Source: Bifidobacterium breve (GTDB lineage: Bacteria; Actinomycetota; Actinomycetes; Nanopelagicales; Nanopelagicaceae). Taken from it: a stretch of 64,000 nt of DNA. Location: assembly GCA_945881945.1 (NCBI GenBank), contig CAMCVO010000004.1:20354-84353 (forward strand), written 5' to 3'. Positions 8,656 to 17,938 of this stretch are shown here, piece after piece. Below the pieces are notes generated by a model. The model saw only the letters and a list, made by a program, of their open reading frames with translations, did no database searches and was not told the origin of the DNA. The first letter of the stretch is position 1. Each line of letters starts with the position of its first letter. The position numbers were made by a program, and so were the translations under genes.

Positions 8656-9638
8656 TTGTCACCTTCCTTGCTTGAAAGGAAAGGGTTTACTGGACAGAAA
8701 ATCCTATGCGAAGCAGATATTTGAAGTGAGCCTGGTAAATCATTCTTACAACTATCAACAGCATGAATACATCTTGGGTGGAAAGCACAACCTCTTGGAA
8801 AATTTCCTAATTCTGGTGGCATTCCTTCAATCGACGTTAAATTCTTCGAAGCAGATTTTACCTTCCCTGGTAGAGCTGCAATAAGTCCCTTTGTGTAAGG
8901 ATGACGTGCATTTTTAAGAATTTCAGATGTAGGTCCAGATTCAACCTCTGAGCCAGCATACATAATAAGAATTCTGTCGGTAAGCGATGACAGGACGCCA
9001 AGATCATGTGTTATGACCATAACCGAAAGCTTTCGATCATTTCTTAACTGATGAAGTAATTTTAGAATTCCAGCCTGCACTGTCACATCTAAAGCAGTTG
9101 TAGGTTCGTCGGCAATCAATAATTTTGGTTCGCATGCGAGTGCGCTAGCAATTGCAATTCTCTGTCTCATTCCTCCAGAAAATTGAGTTGGATGTGCAGT
9201 AAGAGCAGCTGCTGGATCTGGAATTTTGACAGTTGCCAATAGATCTAACGCAACTTTTCGGGCCGCTTCTTTACTTACCTTACGGTGGTGCAGTAAGTGC
9301 TCAGTCAATTGCACCTCAATTGTTAGCATCGGGTGCAGGGAGGTCATAGGGTCTTGAAAAATCATTGCAATTTCTTTGCCACGTAGATCTCGATACTCAC
9401 GTTTGGTACTTGCTAATATTTCACGACCATTAAAATTTATCGATCCACTCGCTCGACCCTTATAAGGTAACAATCCAAGCAGGCTGAGTGCGGTCATGGT
9501 TTTTCCACTACCACTCTCACCTGCAATGCCTAGAATTTCTCCGTGGCCAACATCAAAGGACAAGTTACGAACCGCCTGTGCATCACCACTGCCGGTGGCC
9601 AGAGTGACTGTCAGATCTTTTACAGATAATAGGCTCAT
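8652..9638 (-). CDS. ABC transporter ATP-binding protein, DppD/OppD type
   Basis: The 328-residue ATPase has Walker A GESGSGKT at 40-47, signature FSGGMRQRIA and Walker B LLIADEPTTALD. The C-terminal GCAFHPRCIHAVDSC segment is the tail found in peptide-type ATPases. It overlaps the DppC-type permease gene by one base and the DppF-type gene by four, so translation is probably coupled along the operon. Family members couple ATP hydrolysis to uptake of di- or oligopeptides, nickel or related solutes; the substrate is set by the binding protein at 11604. Confidence 0.95.
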   Translation of the reverse strand: MSLLSVKDLTVTLATGSGDAQAVRNLSFDVGHGEILGIAGESGSGKTMTALSLLGLLPYKGRASGSINFNGREILASTKREYRDLRGKEIAMIFQDPMTSLHPMLTIEVQLTEHLLHHRKVSKEAARKVALDLLATVKIPDPAAALTAHPTQFSGGMRQRIAIASALACEPKLLIADEPTTALDVTVQAGILKLLHQLRNDRKLSVMVITHDLGVLSSLTDRILIMYAGSEVESGPTSEILKNARHPYTKGLIAALPGKVKSASKNLTSIEGMPPELGNFPRGCAFHPRCIHAVDSCKNDLPGSLQISASHRIFCPVNPFLSSKEGDK

Positions 9639-10504
9639 TAGTCTCGCAATGCTTTGGCGGTTCTAGGATCTAGCGCATCTCTTAAAGCATCTCCAATAAA
9701 ATTAAATGCAAGTACCGCCGTTAAGATTGCTAGGCCAGGAAATAGACCAACCCACCAACGATCAAAATTTGCCGCTCCCATGGAAACCATGGCACCCCAC
9801 TCAGCTGTTGGCGGTTGGGCACCCAAACCTAAGAATGACAAACCAGAGAGCAGTAACAAAGCGTTTCCAACCTCAAGTGATGCCAAGACGAAAACTGGGC
9901 CAGAAAGGTTTGGTCGTAAATCAACAAACATTGTCCGACGGGAAGAAGATCCAAGTAGTGCTGATGCTGTCACATAATCATTTTGCTTGGCATTTAGAAT
10001 TAAACCTCTAACTAGTCGAGCATAAACTGGCCAAGCAACGATGGTGATAGCAATAACAGCATTTCTAATCTGTGGCCCTAACGCAGCAGCAACTGCCATA
10101 GCTAGAACAATTCCTGGAAATGCAAAGAAAATATCAGTTACTCGCATCAAAAATGAATCTACTTTTCCACCAGCGTAACCTGAGATTGCGCCAACAATTG
10201 AACCTAATGTAGCTGAGAGAAAAACTAGAAGTATTGAGTAGGGAAGGGATATTCGAGCACCATAAACAATTCGGCTCCATATATCTCTATTCAATTCATC
10301 TGTTCCCATCCAATGAACACTAGATGGTGACAAAAACTTATCTGCATCCTGTGCATTTGGATCAAACGGTGCAATCCAGGGAGCAAATACCGCCAAAAAA
10401 GTCCAGGTTGCAATAATCCCAATGCCAACTACTGCTAACGGCTGACGCCATATTGATTCCGAGTTTTTAGGTTTATTACTACTTTTAAGAAGATTTAATT
10501 TCAT
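9638..10504 (-). CDS. ABC transporter permease, DppC/OppC type
   Basis: The 288-residue membrane protein has an N-terminal segment (VVGIGIIATWTFLAVFAPWIAPFDPNAQ) typical of OppC/DppC, then HWMGTDELNRDIWSRIVYGARISL, the family hallmark, and about six hydrophobic segments. The EAA-type cytoplasmic loop that contacts the ATPase is near VTASALLGSSSRRTMFVDLRPN. It overlaps the upstream DppB-type gene by four bases, as is usual for this operon type. Confidence 0.95.
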   Translation of the reverse strand: MKLNLLKSSNKPKNSESIWRQPLAVVGIGIIATWTFLAVFAPWIAPFDPNAQDADKFLSPSSVHWMGTDELNRDIWSRIVYGARISLPYSILLVFLSATLGSIVGAISGYAGGKVDSFLMRVTDIFFAFPGIVLAMAVAAALGPQIRNAVIAITIVAWPVYARLVRGLILNAKQNDYVTASALLGSSSRRTMFVDLRPNLSGPVFVLASLEVGNALLLLSGLSFLGLGAQPPTAEWGAMVSMGAANFDRWWVGLFPGLAILTAVLAFNFIGDALRDALDPRTAKALRD

Positions 10505-11574
10505 TTTGAATCTTTCATCTGCGGGTCAATGACCCGGTAGAGAATATCCACAAGTAGATTCATGAAGATATAAACGGTAGCAACCACCATACTCACGCCC
10601 ATAATTCCAGGCAAATCTAATCCGATAGCTGCTCGATATGCATATTGACCTAGACCGGGCCATGAGAAAACATTTTCAACAAGTACTGATCCTGCTAACA
10701 AGCTTGCAAATGCCACGCCAGCTACCGTGATAATTGAAAGTAAGGCTGGGCGAAGTACATGCCGGCGGATAACCAAATACTCAGGCAATCCCTTGGCTCT
10801 TGCTGCTCTCACGTAATCATTTCCTAAAATTTCTAGTATCGATGCCCGAGTAAACCTTGTCAGCACTCCGATTGCATAAATAGCCAAAACCATTGCTGGT
10901 AACAGTAAATAGGAGAATGCCTGTTTAAAGGTATCAAAATCCCCTGCTATCAAGGCATCGATTGTAAAAAGGCCAGTTACATTGGCCGGCGGTTCACCAC
11001 CTGGCTCAAGCCTGCCCGTTCCTGGTGCCCATCCCAGTACAAAGAAAAATATATAAAATGCTGTTAATGCGGTCCAAAATGCTGGCATTGAGACACCAGT
11101 TAAACTAAATACTCTAATTATTTGGTCAGGTAATTTATCTCGCGTTATTGCTGAAACAATTCCTAGGAAAAGTCCTACAAAAAATGATAAAAACACAGCC
11201 ACTGCAGCAATTTCTAAAGTTGCGGGAAAATACTCCCGTAAATCTTCAATAACAGGTCGCTTAGATGATAGCGACACTCCAAAATCACCTTGAAGTAAAT
11301 TTCCTAAATATTTAATGTATTGAACTGGAACAGGCTGGTCCAATCCAAACTCTTTTTCAAACGCCGCCACAATAGCGGGGTCGCTGTACGCGCTCTGCCC
11401 AAGATTAGCTGCTACCGGATCTCCGGGAACTAGTTGGGTAATGGTAAAAGATATAAAGGTAACGCCAATTACTAAGAGAATGCTGGTTAGTAGACGGCGG
11501 ACTATAAAAGGAGTGAAGCCAGTTCCAGAAAGAAGGCGCTTTTTCAAGCCCTGCTTACCTAGAACTGGCTCCAT
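10501..11574 (-). CDS. ABC transporter permease, DppB/OppB type
   Basis: The 357-residue inner-membrane permease contains the DppB hallmark FISFTITQLVPGDPVAANLG near the N-terminus and the EAA-loop block NDYVRAARAKGLPEYLVIRRHVLRPAL. Six hydrophobic segments are visible. The N-terminal tail before the first membrane segment (about 25 residues) is longer than usual, so a start at a downstream codon cannot be excluded. It lies 29 bases after the solute-binding protein gene and heads the permease/ATPase part of the operon. Confidence 0.94.
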   Translation of the reverse strand: MEPVLGKQGLKKRLLSGTGFTPFIVRRLLTSILLVIGVTFISFTITQLVPGDPVAANLGQSAYSDPAIVAAFEKEFGLDQPVPVQYIKYLGNLLQGDFGVSLSSKRPVIEDLREYFPATLEIAAVAVFLSFFVGLFLGIVSAITRDKLPDQIIRVFSLTGVSMPAFWTALTAFYIFFFVLGWAPGTGRLEPGGEPPANVTGLFTIDALIAGDFDTFKQAFSYLLLPAMVLAIYAIGVLTRFTRASILEILGNDYVRAARAKGLPEYLVIRRHVLRPALLSIITVAGVAFASLLAGSVLVENVFSWPGLGQYAYRAAIGLDLPGIMGVSMVVATVYIFMNLLVDILYRVIDPQMKDSK

Positions 11575-11603
11575 ATCAATCTATTTTAAATTAAATAAAT
11601 TAA

Positions 11604-13190
11604 TTATTTAATTTCGGAAAGATTTACTTTCCAGATTGGGTGATCTTGTACTCCACGAACAGACTTATTTGCTACCAAGATTGCAGCAGGCTGAACTAGA
11701 GGAATAAGTGGACTGCGCTTGTTCATCTCTTTCTGCCATTCAGTAAATAGTGCTGCTCTCTTTTTAGCATTGGTCTCAGTAGATGCTTGCGTCTGGAGAT
11801 TGGTGATTACTGAATCTGATCCAGCAGCCCAACCCATTCGAAGACCTACCTTAGTTCCAGGACTAAAGCTCTCTGTGTAGTTTGTTGAATCTGGCCAGTC
11901 TGGACCCCATAACCAAAGACCCATTTCTTCTTTGTTATCACGGTACAGAGGAAGAGAAACAGCAATTGGCGCACCAGTTAGTTTTGGCTTGAAACCAATC
12001 GCACGAAGATCCTCTTCAACAAGTGCTGCTAGGGAACCAAAATTCAGTCCGTTAACAGCTCCACCATCGCCCCAGTATCCAATTGAAACTGGTGTGTCCT
12101 TGATTCCGCAGGCATCAAAAGCTGTCTTTGCGCGAGCAGTATCTTGCACAATTGCATCCTTTTGAGACAAGGCTCCAGAGAAGAAGCTTGGAATGATTCC
12201 TGGTGCTTGGATTGCTCCAAGACCGGCATACCGAACAATCTTCTTGTAGTTAATTCCATATCTAACAGCTTCAATACATTTCGCATCAGCAGTGAATTTT
12301 GTTGCTGGAGAGAAAGTTGAATTCTGGCTTAGATAGAAGAAGAAAACGTTTGAGGCCTTACCAGTAACAACGTTTACCTTATTTCCAAGGTTTGTTGCCT
12401 GATCTGGAGAAAGATCAACTGCAATTGAGGAGCTTCCCTTAATTACGTTTAGGCGTTGAACGTTAACTGGAACGTTACGAACAATGATCTTGTCATAGCC
12501 AGCTTTTGCAGCACCCCAGTATTTTGTGTTCTTATTCAAAACAACCTCAGTTGTTAGGTTAAATGAACTCAATACGTAAGGTCCGCTACCTGCAGATTGG
12601 GTCTTTAAAAACTCAAGAGCCTTATCTGCGGTGTTTGCATCAGCAGCATCTGATCCGCCATTTGCCTTCACAACTTTGCTATTTAAGATACCTAGCGCAG
12701 GAGAAGTAACAATAGCTAGAACCTGAGGAGTTGCCTTCTCAGTTGTTAACACTACAGTTGAAGCGTTTGGCGCAGAAACTGTAATGCCATTCATCAATGA
12801 TGATGGATTTCCTTTAACGTTCTTTAAACGATTTAAGGAGAAAACTACATCTGCTGAGGTAATTTTTGTACCATCAGCAAATTTAGCTCGTGAATCAATA
12901 GTAAATGTGAATTGAGTTGCTCCAGCATTTACACTCCACTTAGATGCAATGCCTGGAACTTGTGTTGAAGCATCGCCACCCTTGTAGGTGAGTAAAGTTT
13001 CATAAAGTGCACGATTGATCATATTTCCAGTTTGCTCAAATGATCGCGCAGGATCTGTTGAAGTTAACTGAAATACAGTTTCAACCGTAAGATTTTTTGT
13101 TGCGGCAATAGCTGGTGCTGCTACAAGTCCAGTAGTAACCAAAGCTGTAGAGACTGCAATGCTTGCAACCTTTTTGAAGCTGATCTTCAT
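11604..13190 (-). CDS. ABC transporter substrate-binding protein, SBP_bac_5 (DppA/OppA) family
   Basis: This extracytoplasmic solute-binding protein of about 528 residues comes first in the five-gene peptide-type ABC operon. Typical family blocks are visible: FTIDSRAKFADGTKITSADVVFSLNR, GSGPYVLSSF and LWGPDWPDSTNY. I chose ATG 13190 (MKISFKKVASIAV), which has an AGGAAAGG ribosome binding site, rather than the longer frame from 13220. The N-terminus is a Sec signal peptide ending AAPAIAA, with no cysteine anywhere near it. It is therefore not predicted to be a lipoprotein, although actinobacterial homologues usually are. Its specificity cannot be assigned; the neighbouring peptidases favour peptides. 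Confidence 0.92.
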   Translation of the reverse strand: MKISFKKVASIAVSTALVTTGLVAAPAIAATKNLTVETVFQLTSTDPARSFEQTGNMINRALYETLLTYKGGDASTQVPGIASKWSVNAGATQFTFTIDSRAKFADGTKITSADVVFSLNRLKNVKGNPSSLMNGITVSAPNASTVVLTTEKATPQVLAIVTSPALGILNSKVVKANGGSDAADANTADKALEFLKTQSAGSGPYVLSSFNLTTEVVLNKNTKYWGAAKAGYDKIIVRNVPVNVQRLNVIKGSSSIAVDLSPDQATNLGNKVNVVTGKASNVFFFYLSQNSTFSPATKFTADAKCIEAVRYGINYKKIVRYAGLGAIQAPGIIPSFFSGALSQKDAIVQDTARAKTAFDACGIKDTPVSIGYWGDGGAVNGLNFGSLAALVEEDLRAIGFKPKLTGAPIAVSLPLYRDNKEEMGLWLWGPDWPDSTNYTESFSPGTKVGLRMGWAAGSDSVITNLQTQASTETNAKKRAALFTEWQKEMNKRSPLIPLVQPAAILVANKSVRGVQDHPIWKVNLSEIK

Positions 13191-13269
13191 CGGTTTGCCT
13201 TTCCTACCTAGGTTCATCAAAAGAGAGGGCCTAGCGCCATCTCAATCGTTCTTCGAACTGAGTGGCGAA

Positions 13270-13298
13270 ATTCTGCCCACTACCCCTACGTAAGTCAA
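13270..13298 (-). promoter_or_regulatory. Candidate promoter of the peptide ABC operon
   Basis: On the minus strand TTGACT (13293-13298) and CAGAAT (13270-13275) are 17 bases apart, a sigma-70-like arrangement. They lie about 80 bases before the binding-protein start at 13190. The untranslated leader between them has no structure I recognise. This is pattern matching only. Confidence 0.45.
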
Positions 13299-13449
13299 TC
13301 TGACAGGGTGCACCAGCACCGCCCCCAAAGGCCCTAAATCATGTATTCAGACAACGCCCAGTAATGGCCCAATAACTTGCCCAAATCACCCTAGGCAGAA
13401 TGGCCCCTCTCCTGTTGTTTTTAGCTTGCCAATTTTTTAAATGTCGATA

Positions 13450-14583
13450 TTAATTTGCAACTAAGTCAGTTGAGTGCTTATTCAACTTACGGCCACCATT
13501 TTCTTCGACCACAATAACATCTTCAACTCGCACACCAACTTTACCCGGCCAAAACACTGATGGCTCAATCGTAAAAGTCATTCCCACCTCTAATGGTGTG
13601 TGATCCTCCTCGGAAATATAAGGAAACTCATGAACATCTAAACCAATACAGTGACCAGTTCTATGTCTAAACCAATCACCGTAACCACCCTCAACGATTA
13701 CATCTCTGGTGGCTTTATGCACCTGCGATGCTAACACTCCTGGTTTTACTGATGCTATTCCTGCAGCCTGTGCAGCCATAACTAACTCATAAACCTTTTG
13801 ATACTCCCCTGAAGGATCTCCAACAAAAATAGTTCGTCCAAAATCTGAACAATAGCCATTTACAACTGAACCAAAATCAAAGGAGACTCCCATGCCACCT
13901 ACAATTGGGTTGCTACTTCTTCGATCTGATGCATCGCGATTATTTTTTGGACCCATCGACCAAACTGCAGTGTCAAATGACTCGGTCTTAGAACCCTTTT
14001 CATTCATCTGAAAATTAACTTCAGTTTTTAGGTCTAGCTCTGAGACACCAACCGTTACTCGGTTTTCAACATTAGCCAAAACTTCATCAACTAAGAGGCA
14101 AGCCTTACTCATTTGCTCTATCTCTTCTTTGGATTTAATCCTTCTCAATTTATTAACTAATTCTTCAGCATTTACAATTGTTGCTTCTGGAAAAATTTGC
14201 ATTATGTGAATTAGAGTTTCACTCCAGGTTCTGGCACTCACTGCTATTTTCTTTACCTTGCCAAAACTTTCCGCTACCATTTTAAATTTCGCATGAGCAT
14301 CATCTGTTTCATTGACCGTCACGGTGCCTGGGTGCACCCCATTTGGTGAATCAAACTCAACAATCATTCTCGGTAGGACAATCTTTAGCTCACTCTTAGG
14401 GCTTAAAAAAGCACCTGCTACCCAGTGGTGGGTATAGGCAACATTGCCAAATGTAACCACTCGGCGCTCTGTACCTAACAAGTAATCTAAATCAGCTGAA
14501 TGCTTTGGAAGAAAGATCAAGTCCACAGACTCTTTTTCCATCAAGGCGTAAAGTTTTTTACGCCGTTCTTCATAATTAAACAT
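13450..14583 (-). CDS. M24-family aminopeptidase (Xaa-Pro peptidase type)
   Basis: The 377-residue protein has a creatinase-like N-terminal domain (about 1-150) and a pita-bread catalytic domain. All five metal ligands are visible: D236 (SFDFGS), D247 (CSDFGR), H311 (RTGHCIGLDVHE), E340 (TIEPS) and E354 (RVEDV). This favours an active Xaa-Pro aminopeptidase or dipeptidase rather than a metal-free creatinase. It lies upstream of and in the same direction as the peptide ABC operon, 260 bases away, and would release proline-containing residues from imported peptides. The NTF2-like gene ends 20 bases before it. Confidence 0.9.
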   Translation of the reverse strand: MFNYEERRKKLYALMEKESVDLIFLPKHSADLDYLLGTERRVVTFGNVAYTHHWVAGAFLSPKSELKIVLPRMIVEFDSPNGVHPGTVTVNETDDAHAKFKMVAESFGKVKKIAVSARTWSETLIHIMQIFPEATIVNAEELVNKLRRIKSKEEIEQMSKACLLVDEVLANVENRVTVGVSELDLKTEVNFQMNEKGSKTESFDTAVWSMGPKNNRDASDRRSSNPIVGGMGVSFDFGSVVNGYCSDFGRTIFVGDPSGEYQKVYELVMAAQAAGIASVKPGVLASQVHKATRDVIVEGGYGDWFRHRTGHCIGLDVHEFPYISEEDHTPLEVGMTFTIEPSVFWPGKVGVRVEDVIVVEENGGRKLNKHSTDLVAN

Positions 14584-14602
14584 TGGTATCCTTTGTTAAA
14601 TT

Positions 14603-14998
14603 CTAACTTAGTGGCAACTCATCTTCATGGTTATGAATTAACTGCCATCCCTGCGGAAATTTTCGCCAAATTCCAGTATTGCGAACCTCTCTGCTTGGTG
14701 AGGAATTGTTCTTGTAAATAACCTTCAGATAATGCCTGGCCACAGCAAAATCACCGTAGACATCAATAACTGGGTCAGTTGCGTCAATCTTCTCAACTTG
14801 TGGTGCGCTTGGATCATTTGGTCGCCGACCACGAATTTCATTAAGTCCTTTTAGACCAAATGCTAAATCTCTCTCTGATGAATCCCATACCGTGCAATCT
14901 TCGTTAATGAACTTATCGATTTTCGGGCGGTCTTTTTCAATAAAGCCCTGGTACATCGTCAATACACCATTCCACATATATTCTTGATCAACGTTCAT
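14603..14998 (-). CDS. NTF2-like (SnoaL/SgcJ type) small protein
   Basis: The 131-residue protein has the alpha+beta cone pattern of NTF2-like proteins: a long N-terminal helix (MWNGVLTMYQGFIEKD), then VWDSS, DVYGDFAVARHYLKVIY and a final strand GTGIWRKFPQGWQLIHNHED-like block (residues 106-126, reading NTGIWRKFPQGWQLIHNH). Such proteins are isomerases, dehydratases or ligand-binding partners. The adjacent M24 peptidase and DUF885 genes on the same strand suggest one transcription unit. I cannot name a substrate. Confidence 0.7.
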   Translation of the reverse strand: MNVDQEYMWNGVLTMYQGFIEKDRPKIDKFINEDCTVWDSSERDLAFGLKGLNEIRGRRPNDPSAPQVEKIDATDPVIDVYGDFAVARHYLKVIYKNNSSPSREVRNTGIWRKFPQGWQLIHNHEDELPLS

Positions 14999-15025
14999 AT
15001 TTCCCCATTTCCTTATCAGAAAGTG

Positions 15026-16678
15026 CTAAGCGTTTTTTAAAATAGAACCAATCTCTGAAGCATCTCCTAAGAACTCAAACCGGAGTAAGGATAGCGGGAC
15101 GTTGCCGTTTTTCCATAGATAGTCATGAAATTCTTGCATGTTGAAAGCTTCAGATTTCGCCTTTTTGTCCGAAACTACATCGGAAAAAAGCTTAAGTATC
15201 TGAGTTTTGCCAATTTGATAGGTTAATGCTTGGCCAGGAGAGGAAGAGAAGAATACGGCCTCTTCATACGCTGTCTCATGGTCCATCGGGACCTTTTTCT
15301 CAAGATATGCAGTAGCAGAGGCAATATCCAATCTACCCGTGGCAAGACCGACATCAACTATCACGCGCATTGCCCGTAGCTTCATGAAGTTATACATAAC
15401 GGTTTGGCTATGCACTTTGTCATCAAACAATCCCGCAGCTAGTAGTAACTCTTCATTGTAAAAAGCAATACCCTCATTGACCCCAGAATCGTAGTAATAG
15501 CGCCGTAATACCCGCTCATGTCGCCAAGAGATTGCTAACTGTTGGTAGTGAGCTCCTTCATGAACAATTCCGGCTCGGGCATCTCTGGCATTTGCAGCAT
15601 AAAAATACGGCAATTTGTTGTGTGGCTCTGGAACGTATGAATAACCATCCTCATCTACGCGCGATGGGCCAGTTAAATCATCAGTTACCCCTAGCCACTT
15701 GATTGGAGCTAAGTAGGCGGGCAAGGGTGCATTTAGGTAATGCTTTAATGTTTGAGGTTGAGAGAGAATGCCTTGCTCTGCATAAAATTGACGTACTTGC
15801 CTCTCATCATTTGCCTCATTTTTAACTTGTTCTGCAGCACTACTTGGTATCGCAGGTATTGCAATTTTTTTGTGCTTATTCAAGCTAATCTGTTCAAGAA
15901 CGACTGCCCTATCCCACTCCAGCTCACCAATCATATTTAATTCGTGGGTAGTAAATGGCACAAGTGCAACTTTCTTGAAGAACCATTCATAATTATCTTT
16001 TCCAATTGCTGAAATTGGCTTAAAGGAATCCAAATTGGATATTAGCCATTCGCGATAATTAACAAATGCACCAATTGCTTTCTTTGTCGATGCCTCAAGC
16101 GCATCTGCTAAATCTTGGTCTACAAATTCTGCCAATTCTTTACTCATAGTATTTAGCTGATTTTCAATATCCTTTAATAGATCAATTGCAACTACTGCGT
16201 AGGCTTTAACTGCGTTATTCGCTAAGTTTTTAATTCCTGAGCTCAAAATCTCTTCAGTAAAATTGAGGGCAAACACAACATCTCTAACAATTTCGTCATT
16301 GACTTGAATAGGTAATAACAAATCAAAAACTACTCCTGCAGTTTGGTCAATATAAAAACGAGGTTGTTGTTGCCAGACTTTCAAATAATCTAACTCCCAA
16401 TAAACTCTATGGATAGCACTGCCAATTAATTGATAATCAACCCAAGACTCTTTGCTGACCTTCAGTGAATTAACTGTGCCAGCATCTATGGCTTTCCATC
16501 GTTTTTGAAAATCTGAAATTGCATTCTGATAACCAGCAACATCCTGAGAGCTCCATGCTGGTTTCCAATTCTTGTTCCGTTCAATTCTTGGAATATCATC
16601 ATGTGATCTAGGTTGTTGCAAAGTCCGCCAGCGCCAAAAATCAATTCCTAACGCTTCAATTGCTTTTTCAGTACTCAT
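15026..16678 (-). CDS. DUF885 family protein (putative zinc metallopeptidase-like)
   Basis: The 550-residue protein has the full-length DUF885 pattern. It carries an HExxH-like motif, HEGAH at 373-377, followed about 40 residues later by a NEGIAFYNEELLLAAG block, which are the conserved features of this mostly uncharacterised family. There is no signal peptide or membrane segment, so it should be cytoplasmic. Its position in a run with an M24 peptidase and a peptide-type ABC importer fits a peptide-degrading role, but that is inference from context. Confidence 0.82.
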   Translation of the reverse strand: MSTEKAIEALGIDFWRWRTLQQPRSHDDIPRIERNKNWKPAWSSQDVAGYQNAISDFQKRWKAIDAGTVNSLKVSKESWVDYQLIGSAIHRVYWELDYLKVWQQQPRFYIDQTAGVVFDLLLPIQVNDEIVRDVVFALNFTEEILSSGIKNLANNAVKAYAVVAIDLLKDIENQLNTMSKELAEFVDQDLADALEASTKKAIGAFVNYREWLISNLDSFKPISAIGKDNYEWFFKKVALVPFTTHELNMIGELEWDRAVVLEQISLNKHKKIAIPAIPSSAAEQVKNEANDERQVRQFYAEQGILSQPQTLKHYLNAPLPAYLAPIKWLGVTDDLTGPSRVDEDGYSYVPEPHNKLPYFYAANARDARAGIVHEGAHYQQLAISWRHERVLRRYYYDSGVNEGIAFYNEELLLAAGLFDDKVHSQTVMYNFMKLRAMRVIVDVGLATGRLDIASATAYLEKKVPMDHETAYEEAVFFSSSPGQALTYQIGKTQILKLFSDVVSDKKAKSEAFNMQEFHDYLWKNGNVPLSLLRFEFLGDASEIGSILKNA

Positions 16679-16808
16679 TCGAGCCCCTTACATAGATTTC
16701 TGGCTTAAAATGTCATCAGAAGAATATCATAAAGGTCTATTCAAAATAATTCTGGCAGTTTGATACTTTTGAATTTCAATTACAACCAAGGGGGTCTTTC
16801 TTAGAAGT

Positions 16809-17888
16809 TTAGTAAGGCAGAGTTTTTCTAGGTTTTCCTTGTTTGTATTGATTCAACCACTCTAGATCAACGCCTAAAACTTCAGCAGTTGTTAATACCC
16901 AATTCGGATTTCGTAAAAACTCTCTTCCCAACATCACAGCATCTGCCTTATTACTTCTCACTATCTCTTCTGCAAAAAGAGGATCGGTTATAACACCCAC
17001 TGCGCAAGTTAACATCTGACTACTATTTTTAATGTCTTCAGAGAATTTAACTTGATATCCAGGTGCTACAGGATAAGAAATGTCAGATTTGATTCCTCCG
17101 GAGGAGCAGTCGATTAAATCAACTCCAAGAGGTAACAATTTTTTTGCTAGTTCAGAGTTTTCCAGCGTGCTCCAGCCACCTTCTATCCAATCATGGGAGG
17201 ATGTTCGTAAAAAAAGTGGGCGATTGATCGGCCAAACTTCTCGAATTGCTTTCACAACCTCAGTAACAAATCTAGTTCGGTTTTCAAAACTTCCACCATA
17301 TTGATCTTTCCTGTGGTTAGTTATGGGTGAAAGAAATGAGTGGATCAGATAACCATGTGCTCCATGAATTTCAACCACATTAAATCCAGCTTTTAGCGAT
17401 CGAGTGGCAGCCTGACGATACTGATCAATAATTGAATGAATTTCTTCTTCGGTCAAGGAGCGAGGTTTAGGCAACTTTCCAAAGGCAATTTCACTTGGAG
17501 CTACCGCCTGCCAGCCTCCAGAGTTAGCATCGACATAATCTTGACCTTGCCATGGTGTGGTGGTGGAAGATTTTTGACCTGCATGCCAGAGCTGGATACC
17601 AATTTTTACTCCTTGTAAATGAACAAAATCAACAATGGTTCTCCAGGCATCAACTTGTTCATCATTCCAAATCCCTGTGTCATGTAGCGTAGAGCGAGCA
17701 CTAGGTGAAATCCCAGATGCCTCAGTCATGATTAGACCCACCTTGCCCATTGCATATTTGCCCAAATGAACCGTGTGCCAGGTATTAGGAAGGCCATCTA
17801 TTGCAGAGTATTGGCACATGGGCGAAAGCCATATTCGATTGGGAATTATCAGATCACGAATCTTCAACTCATCAAAAAGACCAGGCAT
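16809..17888 (-). CDS. NADH:flavin oxidoreductase, old yellow enzyme family (second copy)
   Basis: The 359-residue FMN enzyme is of the YqjM-like class. It carries IPNRIWLSPMCQYSA at the start, VEIHGAHGYLIHSFLSP in the middle and LGREFLRNPNWVL near the end. It can be aligned by eye over its full length with the copy at 2628, and both retain the His pair and FMN phosphate-binding end. The paralogues lie on opposite strands, so they are not a recent tandem duplication. It probably reduces an unsaturated carbonyl intermediate in the catabolic region; the substrate is unknown. Confidence 0.9.
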   Translation of the reverse strand: MPGLFDELKIRDLIIPNRIWLSPMCQYSAIDGLPNTWHTVHLGKYAMGKVGLIMTEASGISPSARSTLHDTGIWNDEQVDAWRTIVDFVHLQGVKIGIQLWHAGQKSSTTTPWQGQDYVDANSGGWQAVAPSEIAFGKLPKPRSLTEEEIHSIIDQYRQAATRSLKAGFNVVEIHGAHGYLIHSFLSPITNHRKDQYGGSFENRTRFVTEVVKAIREVWPINRPLFLRTSSHDWIEGGWSTLENSELAKKLLPLGVDLIDCSSGGIKSDISYPVAPGYQVKFSEDIKNSSQMLTCAVGVITDPLFAEEIVRSNKADAVMLGREFLRNPNWVLTTAEVLGVDLEWLNQYKQGKPRKTLPY

Positions 17889-17938
17889 GTGAACATCCTA
17901 CAGATCTAAATTGATTATTTTTATATATAGTTAGGAGT

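Noticed and set aside
13221..13449. Riboswitch before the peptide ABC operon
   Set aside because: The leader has GC-rich words but no known aptamer pattern; only a sigma-70-like promoter could be supported.
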